Counted from the stretch's first letter, positions 33,854 through 42,103 are shown. The stretch: DNA of 64,000 nt from Bacteroides pyogenes_A (GCF_048595595.1 NZ_CP184347.1); one strand, 5' to 3'. A program made the numbers and translations. The notes: generated by a model from the letters alone, not told the origin.

Positions 33854-35200
33854 ATGAATCATTATGAACATATTTCTGTGGCCGTCAGATACCTGATGGA
33901 TCACCGGCGGGAGGAGCTTTCTCCTGACGAGCTTGCGCATGCTGCAGGCGTCAGTCCCCTTTACTTCAGGCGGATGCTTGCCGAATGGGCGGGCGTGACT
34001 CCGGAGAAGTTTGTGGAATATCTTGTGCCGGAATCGTTGAAGAGAGAGATTCTGCGAACGCACCGACTCATCGAAGCTGCGGAAGCTACAGAGGTTCCCT
34101 CCGGTTTGGAGGACTGTTTCCCGACGGTCAGGATAAAGGCGGTTGCTTCGGGACAAGACAAGCCGGGGAACCGAGGTAAGGAGGAAGATTACGTGGTAGA
34201 CTTTTACAACCTTCCGTTCGAACGCAAATTTGCCGTAAAGCACAAGGAAGAAAAACATCCGGAAGATTGTTGCAACGCCTTCGTAGAAAGCGAATGGGGG
34301 AATTGGGATAGGGAAGGAGATTGTGCCGCAAACTTTTACAAGGAGGGGAAGGAGTCGACTGCGGAGCATGGTTCCGCAGATGCAAATGTTTGTGGAAGCT
34401 CTCAAGATTGTTGTAAAGCATCGGCTGGGGAGCATGGTCTTTCGGATGCAAATGTTTGCGGAGACTCTCAAGATCGGCATAAAGCATCGGCTGGGGAGCA
34501 TGGTCTTTCGGATGCAAATGTTTGTGGAGACTCTCAAGATCGGTATAAAGCATCGGCTGCGGAGCATGGCTTTGGGGATGCAAATGTTTGCGGAGATTCC
34601 CAAGATCGGCATAAAGCATCGGCCGTAGCGTGTGATTTTGCCGGAACAATAACGAATCCCGTCAGGAAAACTGCTGCAACACTGTTCCCCGTAGAGTATG
34701 GCTTTGCCGAAACCCCTTTCGGCTCTTGTTTCATCGCAGCCACTCCGCTCGGAGTCTGCCGGCTTTGTTTCGCAGACGGTGCGAGGGATGAGGTACTCGC
34801 CTCTTTCCGTGCTGAATGGCAGGCGGAGCATTATGTTCAGAATGATGAAATGGCTGCCGCAGTGGTCCGGCAAGTCTTCTCCGGCGGCATCGCCCCCTTA
34901 CGCCTGCACCTGAGGGGTACTTCTTTCCGGATGAAAGTATGGAAAGCCTTGCTTGAAATTCCATCAGGCAATGTGTTGACTTATAGTGATTTATCTTCGA
35001 TTGTTTATCACGAGAAAGCCGTCAGGGCGGTTGCTTCCGCCGTGGCGGGAAACCCCGTAGGGCTGATCATTCCCTGCCACCGCGTGATACGGAAGGAAGG
35101 AGCCGTTGGCGAGTACCGCTGGAAGAGCGAGCGGAAAGCCTGCATATTGGGGTGGGAAAGAGCTTGGCGCGATAATGCCGAACGGATTGCCGGGCGGTGA
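33854..35200 (+). CDS. AraC-type HTH / O6-methylguanine-DNA methyltransferase fusion (Ada-like) with repeat-filled linker
   Basis: A 448-residue protein: AraC-family HTH at the N terminus (about 1-83, SPDELAHAAGVSPLYFRRML), then a long linker, then the MGMT N-domain and catalytic domain (about 290-440) with active Cys408 in IIPCHRV, preceded by GTSFRMKVWKALLEIPSGNV. The reaction is irreversible transfer of a methyl group from O6-methylguanine to the Cys. Family members of this layout in Bacteroidota are usually about 280 residues; this one is inflated by roughly 160 residues that include four 22-residue repeats (about 171-258). The Ada N-terminal zinc/phosphotriester domain is absent, so methylation sensing differs from E. 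coli Ada. Confidence 0.85.
   Translation: MNHYEHISVAVRYLMDHRREELSPDELAHAAGVSPLYFRRMLAEWAGVTPEKFVEYLVPESLKREILRTHRLIEAAEATEVPSGLEDCFPTVRIKAVASGQDKPGNRGKEEDYVVDFYNLPFERKFAVKHKEEKHPEDCCNAFVESEWGNWDREGDCAANFYKEGKESTAEHGSADANVCGSSQDCCKASAGEHGLSDANVCGDSQDRHKASAGEHGLSDANVCGDSQDRYKASAAEHGFGDANVCGDSQDRHKASAVACDFAGTITNPVRKTAATLFPVEYGFAETPFGSCFIAATPLGVCRLCFADGARDEVLASFRAEWQAEHYVQNDEMAAAVVRQVFSGGIAPLRLHLRGTSFRMKVWKALLEIPSGNVLTYSDLSSIVYHEKAVRAVASAVAGNPVGLIIPCHRVIRKEGAVGEYRWKSERKACILGWERAWRDNAERIAGR
34364..34627. repeat. in-frame 66-bp tandem repeat, 4 copies, in the HTH-MGMT linker
   Basis: GAGCATGG marks copies at 34364, 34430, 34496 and 34562, exactly 66 bp apart. Each encodes EHGxxDANVCGDSQDRxKASA. 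The reading frame is kept through all copies. Confidence 0.95.
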
Positions 35201-35508
35201 GAGCGTACTGAAAATTCTTCAACGGCGCGCAGTATATGATACGGACGAGGCCTCTGTTTTGTGCAGACAGAGGCTTCGTTTCATGTCGGCTGAGCCTCTT
35301 CCGGACTTATCCGAAGGCTGTGTTTCATGCTCTTACATTGACACTTGCACCGTTGAATGTGCCGTGCGGAGAATGCGGGAATCCGCAAAGCGGCAATAGC
35401 GAAAGCTTTCGGCAAATCATTACCGGCTGAGCTGCCGGAGGCTGCGGAAGCTTGTGCGAAACGGGCGAAGCCCGATCTTTTTGCGGGAAAGCCCGAACAA
35501 ATGAAGTC
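35201..35508. other. intergenic stretch with two terminator-like hairpins
   Basis: Hairpin 1: GCCTCTG (35250-35256) with CAGAGGC (35268-35274) followed by TTCGTTT. Hairpin 2: CGGGC-GAA-GCCCG (35462-35474) followed by ATCTTTTT. These probably end the repair-gene transcript. Short open frames through the region have no recognisable similarity. Confidence 0.5.
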
Positions 35509-35540
35509 TTTGTTTTGTTTATGTGTTGAGAATATTTTTG
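35509..35540 (+). promoter_or_regulatory. promoter of the DUF3078 outer-membrane protein gene
   Basis: TTTG (35509-35512), 20 bases, TATTTTTG (35533-35540). It is 27 bases before ATG 35567 and rules out the longer in-frame start at 35357. Confidence 0.8.
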
Positions 35541-35566
35541 ATAAACTAAAAACAACAAAATTTAGT

Positions 35567-36448
35567 ATGAAACGTACATGTTTAATGATGCTGTTCGCAG
35601 CTTTGTCAGCAATAGCGTACAGCCAGACTGATGACAAAGGCTATGAAGAAGGAAAATGGGTATTGAAGGGAGTGACAGGAGTGAACCTTTCTCAAACGGC
35701 AATGACAAACTGGGCTGCCGGAGGTGAGAACTCCGTTGCCGGAAATGCTTACCTGAACGGCTCGCTGACACACAAGAAAGGAAACTGGCTTTGGGTTACC
35801 AATCTTGTTCTCGATTACGGGTTGTCGAAAACCAAATCGCAGGGACTGAGAAAGAATACCGATAAAATAAATCTGTCCACCCAACTGGGATACACCACCG
35901 ATAATATATGGTTTTATACGATTATGGGCGATTTGAACACTCAATTTGCCAAAGGATACAATTATCCCGACAAAGAGTATTACATCTCGAAATTCTTCGC
36001 ACCGGCCTACTCTAACATTGCCTTAGGTATAGAGTACCGCCCGAAGAGCAACTACTCCGTTTTCCTCTCGCCCATATCCACCAAGATGACTTTCGTGGAA
36101 GATGATTATCTGTCGGGACTGGGAGCTTTCGGCGTCGATCCCGGAAAGCGTTTCAAGATTGAGGCCGGAGCCTATCTGAAGGCAAGAGCGGAAATGGATC
36201 TGATGGAAAACGTGAAGATGATTTCCACCGCCGACTTCTTTACTCCGTACAGCAAGAATTTCGGCAATGTGGACGTGAACTGGGATGTGCTGCTCAGCAT
36301 GAAGGTGAACAAATTCCTTTCGGCAACGATTAATACGACACTGAAGTACGACGACGACGTACCGACGTTTGACGATAACGGACAAAAACGCGGACCGAAA
36401 GTACAGTTCAAGGAAGTGCTCGGCATCGGTCTGGCATACAATTTCTAA
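35567..36448 (+). CDS. DUF3078 family outer-membrane protein
   Basis: A 293-residue secreted protein: signal peptide (about 1-20, MLFAALSAIAYS), then the DUF3078 pattern GVTGVNLSQTAMTNWAAGGENS, several amphipathic strands and a terminal strand GIGLAYNF ending in Phe, as in outer-membrane barrels. Widespread in Bacteroidota, function unknown. The start was chosen from the signal peptide and the promoter position. A long terminator hairpin follows the stop. Confidence 0.85.
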   Translation: MKRTCLMMLFAALSAIAYSQTDDKGYEEGKWVLKGVTGVNLSQTAMTNWAAGGENSVAGNAYLNGSLTHKKGNWLWVTNLVLDYGLSKTKSQGLRKNTDKINLSTQLGYTTDNIWFYTIMGDLNTQFAKGYNYPDKEYYISKFFAPAYSNIALGIEYRPKSNYSVFLSPISTKMTFVEDDYLSGLGAFGVDPGKRFKIEAGAYLKARAEMDLMENVKMISTADFFTPYSKNFGNVDVNWDVLLSMKVNKFLSATINTTLKYDDDVPTFDDNGQKRGPKVQFKEVLGIGLAYNF

Positions 36449-36524
36449 TCAGGCAACGGTTAGGGGGTGTCTCAAAACTAAACTGAGCACCCGGAAAAGT
36501 TGCGGATTGTAACGGACAAACATC

Positions 36525-36573
36525 AAATAGCCCTATCAAGCCTCATTTTGAGGTACTGATAGGGCTATTTTTA
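36525..36573 (+). terminator. intrinsic terminator after the DUF3078 gene
   Basis: Perfect 14-bp stem AAATAGCCCTATCA (36525-36538) with TGATAGGGCTATTT (36557-36570), with an inner CCTCA/TGAGG stem, followed by TTA. It is about 75 bases past the stop codon. Confidence 0.85.
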
Positions 36574-36600
36574 CGGCAACTCATGATAGTGGGGTTTCAG

Positions 36601-36935
36601 ATTGGAGGTTTCATCTTCGTTCTGTTTGAGCTTGGACTTCGAGGTTCATTTCGTCGGTCATCAGTCCTGAAGTTTTATCTTCGTTCTGTTTGGCTTCGAT
36701 ACACTCTTTGAAAATGACGAATGGCTTGAACGTGCAAAATGATCGCGATACGCAAAACGATGTGGCAAGGCGCTGCCGGCCTATCCGGTGAGACGTGTCG
36801 TCCTTATCCGGTGAGACGTGTTGCCATATCCCATGAGACAATCTCGAGCATCATGAATAATTGTGAATAACCGTCGTGAGACTGTGTTGATATATCCCAT
36901 GAGATGTACCGTCCTATTCGGTGAGACTTGTCGTC
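36601..36935. repeat. degenerate 64-66 bp and 133-bp duplications
   Basis: ATCTTCGTTCTGTTT at 36613 and 36677 (64 bp apart). ATCCCATGAGA at 36828 and 36894 (66 bp). TATCCGGTGAGACGTGTCGTCC at about 36782 and TATTCGGTGAGACTTGTCGTCA at about 36915 (133 bp). There is also a local 24-bp repeat of CCGGTGAGACGTG at 36785/36809. No gene is seen in 36449-37249. Confidence 0.65.
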
Positions 36936-36953
36936 ATACCTTATAATCTGAAA

Positions 36954-37014
36954 CGGGCGAACGCCGATTCGTGCAAAGGATTAATCCATCCGGAACGGAA
37001 TCGGCGTTCGCCCG
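36954..37014. repeat. perfect 17-bp inverted repeat
   Basis: Arms CGGGCGAACGCCGATTC (36954-36970) and GAATCGGCGTTCGCCCG (36998-37014) with a 27-base loop that contains GGATTAATCC. There is no T run; a cruciform or long-loop hairpin of unknown role. Confidence 0.75.
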
Positions 37015-37249
37015 CTTGCATTAACTCCGCTTCTTTCTCCTTCTGCGGAAAGCAAAAAAGGGGCCTTACGGCCCTTCCTTGTGTGCGCCTTCCCGTTAGC
37101 TGCCGGACATAAGACACTGGCTCAGCATATCTTGCGGCTCTTCCTTGTGCACGCCTGCCTGCGGGTATGGCTGCCGGATAATTGCAAGGCATAAGCTTCG
37201 CGCGTCCCTCTTGTACAGGCTTTCCGGTGGGTATGGCCGGGGTACAGGC

Positions 37250-37327
37250 AAAAAAAAAGGAGTACCGCTGTACTCCAACCTTTGTTAACCTTAAATCTAA
37301 TACTATGAAAAACACATTGCAAAGATA
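37250..37327 (-). ncRNA. candidate small RNA cassette, copy A (promoter, about 64-nt transcript, terminator)
   Basis: Reading leftward: CTTG (37350-37347), 19 bases, TATCTTTG (37327-37320), predicted start near 37313, then about 40 bases, then the terminator GGAGTAC-AGCG-GTACTCC (37276-37259) and a 9-base T run (37258-37250). It is an intact short transcription unit. A near-identical copy lies at 38787-38863. It may belong to one of the Bacteroidales small-RNA families defined by a promoter at one end and a terminator at the other; I cannot assign an Rfam name. On the other strand the same DNA has a 24-codon open frame (37305-37379, MKNTLQRYGLFANL...). Confidence 0.65.
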
Positions 37328-37390
37328 CGGACTTTTCGCTAATCTGCAAGCATATCTGCCGGAAAGATGTATTTTATAACATTGATTAAT
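37250..37390. repeat. 140-bp direct repeat, left copy
   Basis: From the A run to GATTAAT this segment is repeated at 38787-38926 with only two substitutions (plus one base in the A run). The pair brackets the clostripain-family gene. Conservation extends upstream of the sRNA -33 element, to about 37390. Confidence 0.9.
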
Positions 37391-37459
37391 GCTTCTGTTT
37401 TTCGTTTATATTTTTATTAAGAGTTATCTTCTCCGAAAGCCGCACTTTGAAAATATCTG

Positions 37460-38719
37460 TTAATGGGTGGCTTTGTACCACGAAGTTTCAGTCTTCGTTG
37501 TAATGGTGGTGGGGTGGATGCTCGGATCGGATATGGTAATGCCGGAGAAAGTATGAATCTTTTCTGTCCCCGGTGGGTATGGAAGAGACATAGAGTAATA
37601 ATATTCCGTATGCCGCTTATAGGGAACTGTGCGTTGAAGCTGCCTATTGAGCTGGTCGAGCAAGGCGGGATCTTTGCAGAGTTTGGCGGCATAGTCGCCG
37701 CAATCGAAAAATTTCACAGGGTTATATCCGTCCAGCTTTTGCAATGTTCCGAGCAACGTCTCGTCGAACGTAAACCGTTGGTTGATGTCTCTCATGATGG
37801 AGGCCAGATCGTCCAACTCCGAACATTTGGTGACACTTATCGTTCCGTAGGGGTATTTATAGTTTGAATAGAAAGAGTAGAACTCTTCTGTAATTCCTCT
37901 GTAATTTACATTTCCTAACAGATGCTTCCCTATGATGTCGTACGGCATGCCGTGTTCCATGATTTCACAGGTGGAGCCGATCAGGTAACCGGTGGCCTTT
38001 CTTAACTCATAGGCTACTTCGATGGTTGCCATATAACAATCGTCGAACAGTATGTACTCCATTTTCATTCCGGCATCGGCAATCGCATCGGCAAGTGTCT
38101 TGATTTCCGTCTGATATTGGCTGGTGGTTCCTCCGAAATAACGTGTCATTGGTCTGTCGGTGTGCTCCCAATGATCTTTGTATGTCTCAATCGTTTGTTT
38201 GCCTACCTGTCGGCTGCTGCGTATCGTTTTTTCTTTTGCCGACACAGGCAGCCATCCCATGCCGTGACATCCGATAACCATTCCGTATCGGGGGGCTTCG
38301 GCATAACTCTGGACATCTTTCAGAATGGAACTTATTCCGGCCGTAGTGGTGTATTCGGGCGTGGAGGAGAAGCGATATTCTTTCAACACTTTACGGGTGA
38401 CTCGCTGTCGTTGCTCCGGATAAAAGGGAGATCGGCTGTAAACGAACTCGAAAAGAGTGGCCCGTGTGGGGCTTTCGGCCAGAAACACAAGAACTTTTTC
38501 GTTGCTCAATCCCCGCTCCAATATGGCTTTTTCCATGTCATCGATATTTTTATGGAAAGCGTTCAGCAGATTGTTCGACCAAGGCATGTACATGAATACG
38601 GTCTGCCTCTCTGTTTCTACGGGATCGGGATCGTCGTTCTTACACGCAATCACACTGAATGATAAGACTAAAAATAAGACGGCTGATTTCAGCCGGTCGC
38701 AATATTCCTTTCGTTTCAT
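37460..38719 (-). CDS. clostripain-family (C11) cysteine peptidase lipoprotein
   Basis: A 419-residue lipoprotein (lipobox SVIAC, Cys26). It has the CD-clan cysteine peptidase core: catalytic His in MVIGCHGMGW and catalytic Cys in LFDDCYMATIEVAYELR, after a beta strand as in clostripain/C11 peptidases, which cleave after Arg or Lys. The acidic linker after the lipid Cys (KNDDPDPVE) fits Bacteroidota lipoprotein export signals for the cell surface. Length is near that of Bacteroides homologues. Its start is 67 bp downstream of the terminator in repeat copy B, so it may be expressed by read-through from that cassette. Confidence 0.88.
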   Translation of the reverse strand: MKRKEYCDRLKSAVLFLVLSFSVIACKNDDPDPVETERQTVFMYMPWSNNLLNAFHKNIDDMEKAILERGLSNEKVLVFLAESPTRATLFEFVYSRSPFYPEQRQRVTRKVLKEYRFSSTPEYTTTAGISSILKDVQSYAEAPRYGMVIGCHGMGWLPVSAKEKTIRSSRQVGKQTIETYKDHWEHTDRPMTRYFGGTTSQYQTEIKTLADAIADAGMKMEYILFDDCYMATIEVAYELRKATGYLIGSTCEIMEHGMPYDIIGKHLLGNVNYRGITEEFYSFYSNYKYPYGTISVTKCSELDDLASIMRDINQRFTFDETLLGTLQKLDGYNPVKFFDCGDYAAKLCKDPALLDQLNRQLQRTVPYKRHTEYYYSMSLPYPPGTEKIHTFSGITISDPSIHPTTITTKTETSWYKATH

Positions 38720-38786
38720 GAATCTGTTTTTCAGTTTGATGTTTCTTTCCGAAACGGTTTTTCTTAGTTGTTTTTAAAGTATAGGT

Positions 38787-38863
38787 AAAAAAAAGGAGTA
38801 CCGCTGTACTCCAACCTTTGTTAACCTTAAATCTAATACTATGAAAAACACATTGCAAAGATA
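38787..38863 (-). ncRNA. candidate small RNA / leader cassette, copy B
   Basis: Same unit as copy A: -7 TATCTTTG (38863-38856), predicted start near 38849, terminator GGAGTAC/GTACTCC (38812-38795) and an 8-base T run (38794-38787). Unlike copy A it lies directly upstream of a gene in the same orientation (clostripain-family ATG at 38719), so it could be a leader with a terminator that must be read through. The opposite strand again has the 24-codon open frame (38841-38915). Confidence 0.6.
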
Positions 38864-38926
38864 CGGACTTTTTGCTAATCTGCAAGCATATCTGCCGGAA
38901 AGATGTGTTTTATAACATTGATTAAT
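38787..38926. repeat. 140-bp direct repeat, right copy
   Basis: Nearly identical to 37250-37390. The two substitutions fall outside the predicted transcript and the -33/-7 boxes: one in the promoter spacer, one upstream of the -33 element. Confidence 0.9.
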
Positions 38927-39084
38927 ATTTTTCTTCTCCAATTCTATTTTTATTAAGGAAATCGGGACGGAGATATTTATCTTTATCGGTGTCTGAGGAA
39001 TGTATCTGTCATCTGATGGCCGATTGTACTATATACAAAATAAGTCCCGTTTGCGGGAGACAGGCATATCAATATGAATTGTTT

Positions 39085-40740
39085 TTACATGCAGTCGGAA
39101 CCGGAGAGCCATTCGCCCCTGAATGAAGGCGTTGACTTCTGGATCTCCGATTCGAAGCCGAACCAATATCCGTGTCCTTCCTCGTCGACGGGCAGGAAAC
39201 AGAGGCGGAGGTTTCCGTGATACGAACCGTAAACCGTATTCCACTGCGGGGGCGGAACCTGATGTTTCGTCTTCACTTTCTCGGCAGGAGCTTTTTTGAG
39301 CGACATGCCCGCTTCTATCCATGCAATGCTGACTTGGGTGAGATAAGACGGATAATGTTTTTTGCAGAAATCGTAAAGAATCAGTCCGCGCCGTTCGAGG
39401 CTCAACGGGCTGTCTATCACGTCGGTTTCGACCAGATGCCGTAGCAGGTCGTGCAGGAACGGTTCGTTTTCCGTAATCAGCAGGCGAGTGATGCTTCTCC
39501 ATATGGGAGCGTTGTAAAATCCGTCCAACAGCCGCGACAGGTGATGGGCCGTTTGCAGCTCTTCGATGGTGATTTCGCGGGTTTGCAGCACTTCGTATGG
39601 TGGGAGAGGAGAGTATTGTATGCCGAGTTCGCCGGCTCTTCTGCGCATCTCGGTGCCGGGAAGAAGCTTGAGAGACTCCAGCTGGATTTCTCCCGCGCCG
39701 TATCCCGCCAGCGTGCGGACGTCTTCGAATATTTCCGATAGCCGGTAAAGCGGCAGGCCGGCAATGAGGTCGGCATGTGTTTCCATATTCTTCAGCGAGC
39801 ACAGATAACGGAGTCCCGCCAGCGCATCGTCGAGTTTTCCCATGCGCCGGCTTTGTTGCAGCACGGGTTCGCGCAGGCTTTGAATGCCCGCCTCCAGATG
39901 CAGGAGCCCCGGAGGAGCGGCCGCGAGATATTGTTTTAACTCTTCCGACAGAAGAGCCGGATGTATCTCCAAATGAAAACACATGTCCGGAAATTCGCCG
40001 AACAGGCCCAGCAGGGCTTTGGCCCTTTGGTGGTTGTAGTTGAACGTGCGGTCGAGTACGCGCACATTCTTTATGCCATGCCGGTGAATGACTTGCAGGC
40101 GTTTGCGCACATCTCCGACGGGAAGCGTGCGCACGGGCTTTTCTCCGCCGCTGACGCAGAAGGCGCAGGTGTTGAAACAGCCGCGCGTGGTTTCTAACTG
40201 AACGAAAGGCTTGTCCCAGTTGAAAAAACGGCTTTCTTCGGGAGCAGTCAGTGCGGCGAAGTTCGCCACACGCGCCAGACCGTTGTCGTGATATTCGTTC
40301 TGCTCGTCGAGATAGCAGAAGCCCGTTATTTCCTTCCACTCCTTGCTGCACCGATTCCAAAGCCGCAACCAACGGGGAACCGATTCTTCGCCCTCTCCGC
40401 GAAAAACTCCGGTGACAAACCTGTTCTTGCGCAGAAACTCTTCGTTGTCGCCCAGAAACTCAGGGCCTCCGAGCACGATCCGGCAATGCGGCAGCAATAC
40501 GTTGACGCGGGAGACGATGTGCAGCAGCTGCTCGTGATTGAACAGCCAGTTGGTGGCGGCAAGAATGTCGGGGCGGTGGCGGCAGACCTGCTGCACCACA
40601 CTGCCGGTACTTTCGTTGATGGTGGCCGATACGGTGCACCATTCCACAGATGTGTCGCAGGCTATTTGTGCGTGAATGGCAGGCAATGCTAATGAAGAAT
40701 GAGCGTACGAACTGTTTAAATCGAGCCAAAGAAGTTTCAT
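39085..40740 (-). CDS. B12-binding-domain radical SAM protein (DUF4080 type)
   Basis: A 551-residue cytoplasmic protein. Residues about 1-140 resemble a cobalamin-binding Rossmann domain (ILAATNWLFN, IVLGGPEF). The radical SAM core follows with the cluster motif CFNTCAFC (CxxxCxxC, about residue 190) and TTRGC preceding it. A C-terminal part of about 170 residues matches DUF4080. Similar proteins occur singly across Firmicutes and Bacteroidota; substrate unknown. The start MKLLWLDLNSSYAHSSLALP is the usual N terminus of the family. Confidence 0.88.
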   Translation of the reverse strand: MKLLWLDLNSSYAHSSLALPAIHAQIACDTSVEWCTVSATINESTGSVVQQVCRHRPDILAATNWLFNHEQLLHIVSRVNVLLPHCRIVLGGPEFLGDNEEFLRKNRFVTGVFRGEGEESVPRWLRLWNRCSKEWKEITGFCYLDEQNEYHDNGLARVANFAALTAPEESRFFNWDKPFVQLETTRGCFNTCAFCVSGGEKPVRTLPVGDVRKRLQVIHRHGIKNVRVLDRTFNYNHQRAKALLGLFGEFPDMCFHLEIHPALLSEELKQYLAAAPPGLLHLEAGIQSLREPVLQQSRRMGKLDDALAGLRYLCSLKNMETHADLIAGLPLYRLSEIFEDVRTLAGYGAGEIQLESLKLLPGTEMRRRAGELGIQYSPLPPYEVLQTREITIEELQTAHHLSRLLDGFYNAPIWRSITRLLITENEPFLHDLLRHLVETDVIDSPLSLERRGLILYDFCKKHYPSYLTQVSIAWIEAGMSLKKAPAEKVKTKHQVPPPQWNTVYGSYHGNLRLCFLPVDEEGHGYWFGFESEIQKSTPSFRGEWLSGSDCM

Positions 40741-40811
40741 GCGGGTGTTAATTGTGCGGCAAAAGTACGAAAAAAACGTGTCCTTGCTTTATAACATAAT
40801 CTGAAAAATGT

Positions 40812-40819
40812 TATCTTTG
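40812..40819 (+). promoter_or_regulatory. -7 element of the mscS gene
   Basis: TATCTTTG matches TAnnTTTG, 17 bases before ATG 40837, so the leader is very short. A CTTG lies at 40783-40786 with a longer than usual spacing of 25. Confidence 0.6.
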
Positions 40820-40836
40820 CGATAAATAGGCCGAAC

Positions 40837-41682
40837 ATGGAAGGATCTGATAAAATTGAAAACATTCTCAATTTCTCTATTTTGAAATTGGGAGAAGGGT
40901 TCGATCTCAATGTATTATCGGTGATTGAGATTGTGCTTGTGATTGTGATAGCCTTTTTCCTGCTGCTCATGATCAAAAAAGGTATTTATGGAGTTTCTCG
41001 TCTGGACTTGGGCAAGAAATATGCTCTTTATAACCTGATCCGCTATGTGATTACGATTATCGCTTTCTGCTTTTTACTGGAGATTTTCGGATTCAATATT
41101 AAGATATTGCTGGCAGGCTCGGCAGCTTTGCTGGTGGGCGTCGGTCTGGGTTTGCAGAATTTGTTCAGCGACTTCGTTTCGGGCATTATCTTATTGGTCG
41201 ATTCGTCGGTGAAGGTAGGAGACGTGATAGAGGTCAACGGATTGGTTTGTCAGGTGATAGCAATCAACTTGCGTACCACGCTTGTATTGACTCGCGACGA
41301 CAAGTTTATATTGCTTCCCAATACGCAACTGACTAAAAACGAACTTATCAACTGGACGCATGCGACTTCTTCTTCCCGGTTCGACGTGACGGTGGGAGTA
41401 GATTACGATTCCGATATAGACCTTGTGACCCATATTATGCAGGAAATCTGCGAAAAAGAACCGGGAATACTTGATACGCCCAAACCTTTTGTTCGTTTTA
41501 ACAACTTCGGCGAAAATGCTTTGCAGTTCTCTGTTTACTTTTGGTGTGCAAACATGTTCCGGGTGGAAAACACAAAGAGCGAAGTGCGGCGGAAGATATT
41601 GAAAGAGTTTCGTTTTCAAGGGATTAAGATTCCCTTTCCCCAGCGGGTGGTGCACATTCAGGAGAACGCTTCCGAAGATTGA
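40837..41682 (+). CDS. MscS-family small-conductance mechanosensitive channel
   Basis: A 281-residue inner-membrane channel. Three hydrophobic helices occupy about 25-115; the pore-lining TM3 is glycine/alanine-rich (LLAGSAALLVGVGLGLQNLF), followed by the conserved FSDFVSGIILL and the beta domain (VKVGDVIEVNGLVCQVIAIN, LPNTQLTKNELINW). It releases solutes on hypo-osmotic shock. Length is near the E. coli protein. Transcribed alone. Confidence 0.94.
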   Translation: MEGSDKIENILNFSILKLGEGFDLNVLSVIEIVLVIVIAFFLLLMIKKGIYGVSRLDLGKKYALYNLIRYVITIIAFCFLLEIFGFNIKILLAGSAALLVGVGLGLQNLFSDFVSGIILLVDSSVKVGDVIEVNGLVCQVIAINLRTTLVLTRDDKFILLPNTQLTKNELINWTHATSSSRFDVTVGVDYDSDIDLVTHIMQEICEKEPGILDTPKPFVRFNNFGENALQFSVYFWCANMFRVENTKSEVRRKILKEFRFQGIKIPFPQRVVHIQENASED

Positions 41683-41749
41683 CCGCATCCGTATGCCGAA
41701 ACGCGTTGGGCCGTTTTTACAAAACCATTATTCTCTGCCGATTGCTTTC

Positions 41750-42065
41750 GGCAGGTTCTGAAAGAGCAACGCCGTTCTTCTCTGGTCTCGCGGGCCCTGC
41801 ACATTTCGTTGTCGGTAACCTGTCCCGAAAGCGGTGCGGTTTTTCTCTGGTCTTGCACGCCCTGCACATTTCGCTGTTCGGAACCTGTCCCGAAAGCGGT
41901 GCGGTTTTTCTCTGGTCTTGCAGACCCTGCACATTTCGCTGTTCGGAACCTGTCCCGAAAGCGGTGCGGTTTTTCTCTGGTCTTGCAGACCCTGCACATT
42001 TCGCTGTTCGGAACCTGTCCCGAAAGCAACGCCGTTCTTTTTTCTGTCCGCTGCTTTCGGCAAAG
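41750..42065. repeat. 65-bp tandem repeat, about 4.7 copies, between mscS and the RluA-family gene
   Basis: TGTCCCGAAAGC marks copies at 41821, 41886, 41951 and 42016 (65 bp apart); a diverged copy precedes near 41756. The outermost copies share CAACGCCGTTCTT while inner copies have GGTGCGGTTTTTC, so inner copies look like the youngest. Convergent gene ends lie on either side. Open frames through the repeat on both strands are not considered genes. Confidence 0.93.
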
Positions 42066-42103
42066 AACGGTATAAATTCTTCAGGACAAAGTTAAAGCGG
42101 TTT

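Noticed and set aside
36455..36500. Insertion-sequence end (GGGTGTCTCAAAA)
   Set aside because: Only one short end-like motif; no partner inverted repeat, target duplication or transposase was seen, so it is mentioned only as a hint.
7995..41682. Shadow open frames opposite long GC-rich genes (for example opposite the ABC permeases, MATE, RelA and DUF4301 genes)
   Set aside because: They are long only because of high GC at third positions on the coding strand; all recognisable motifs are on the other strand.
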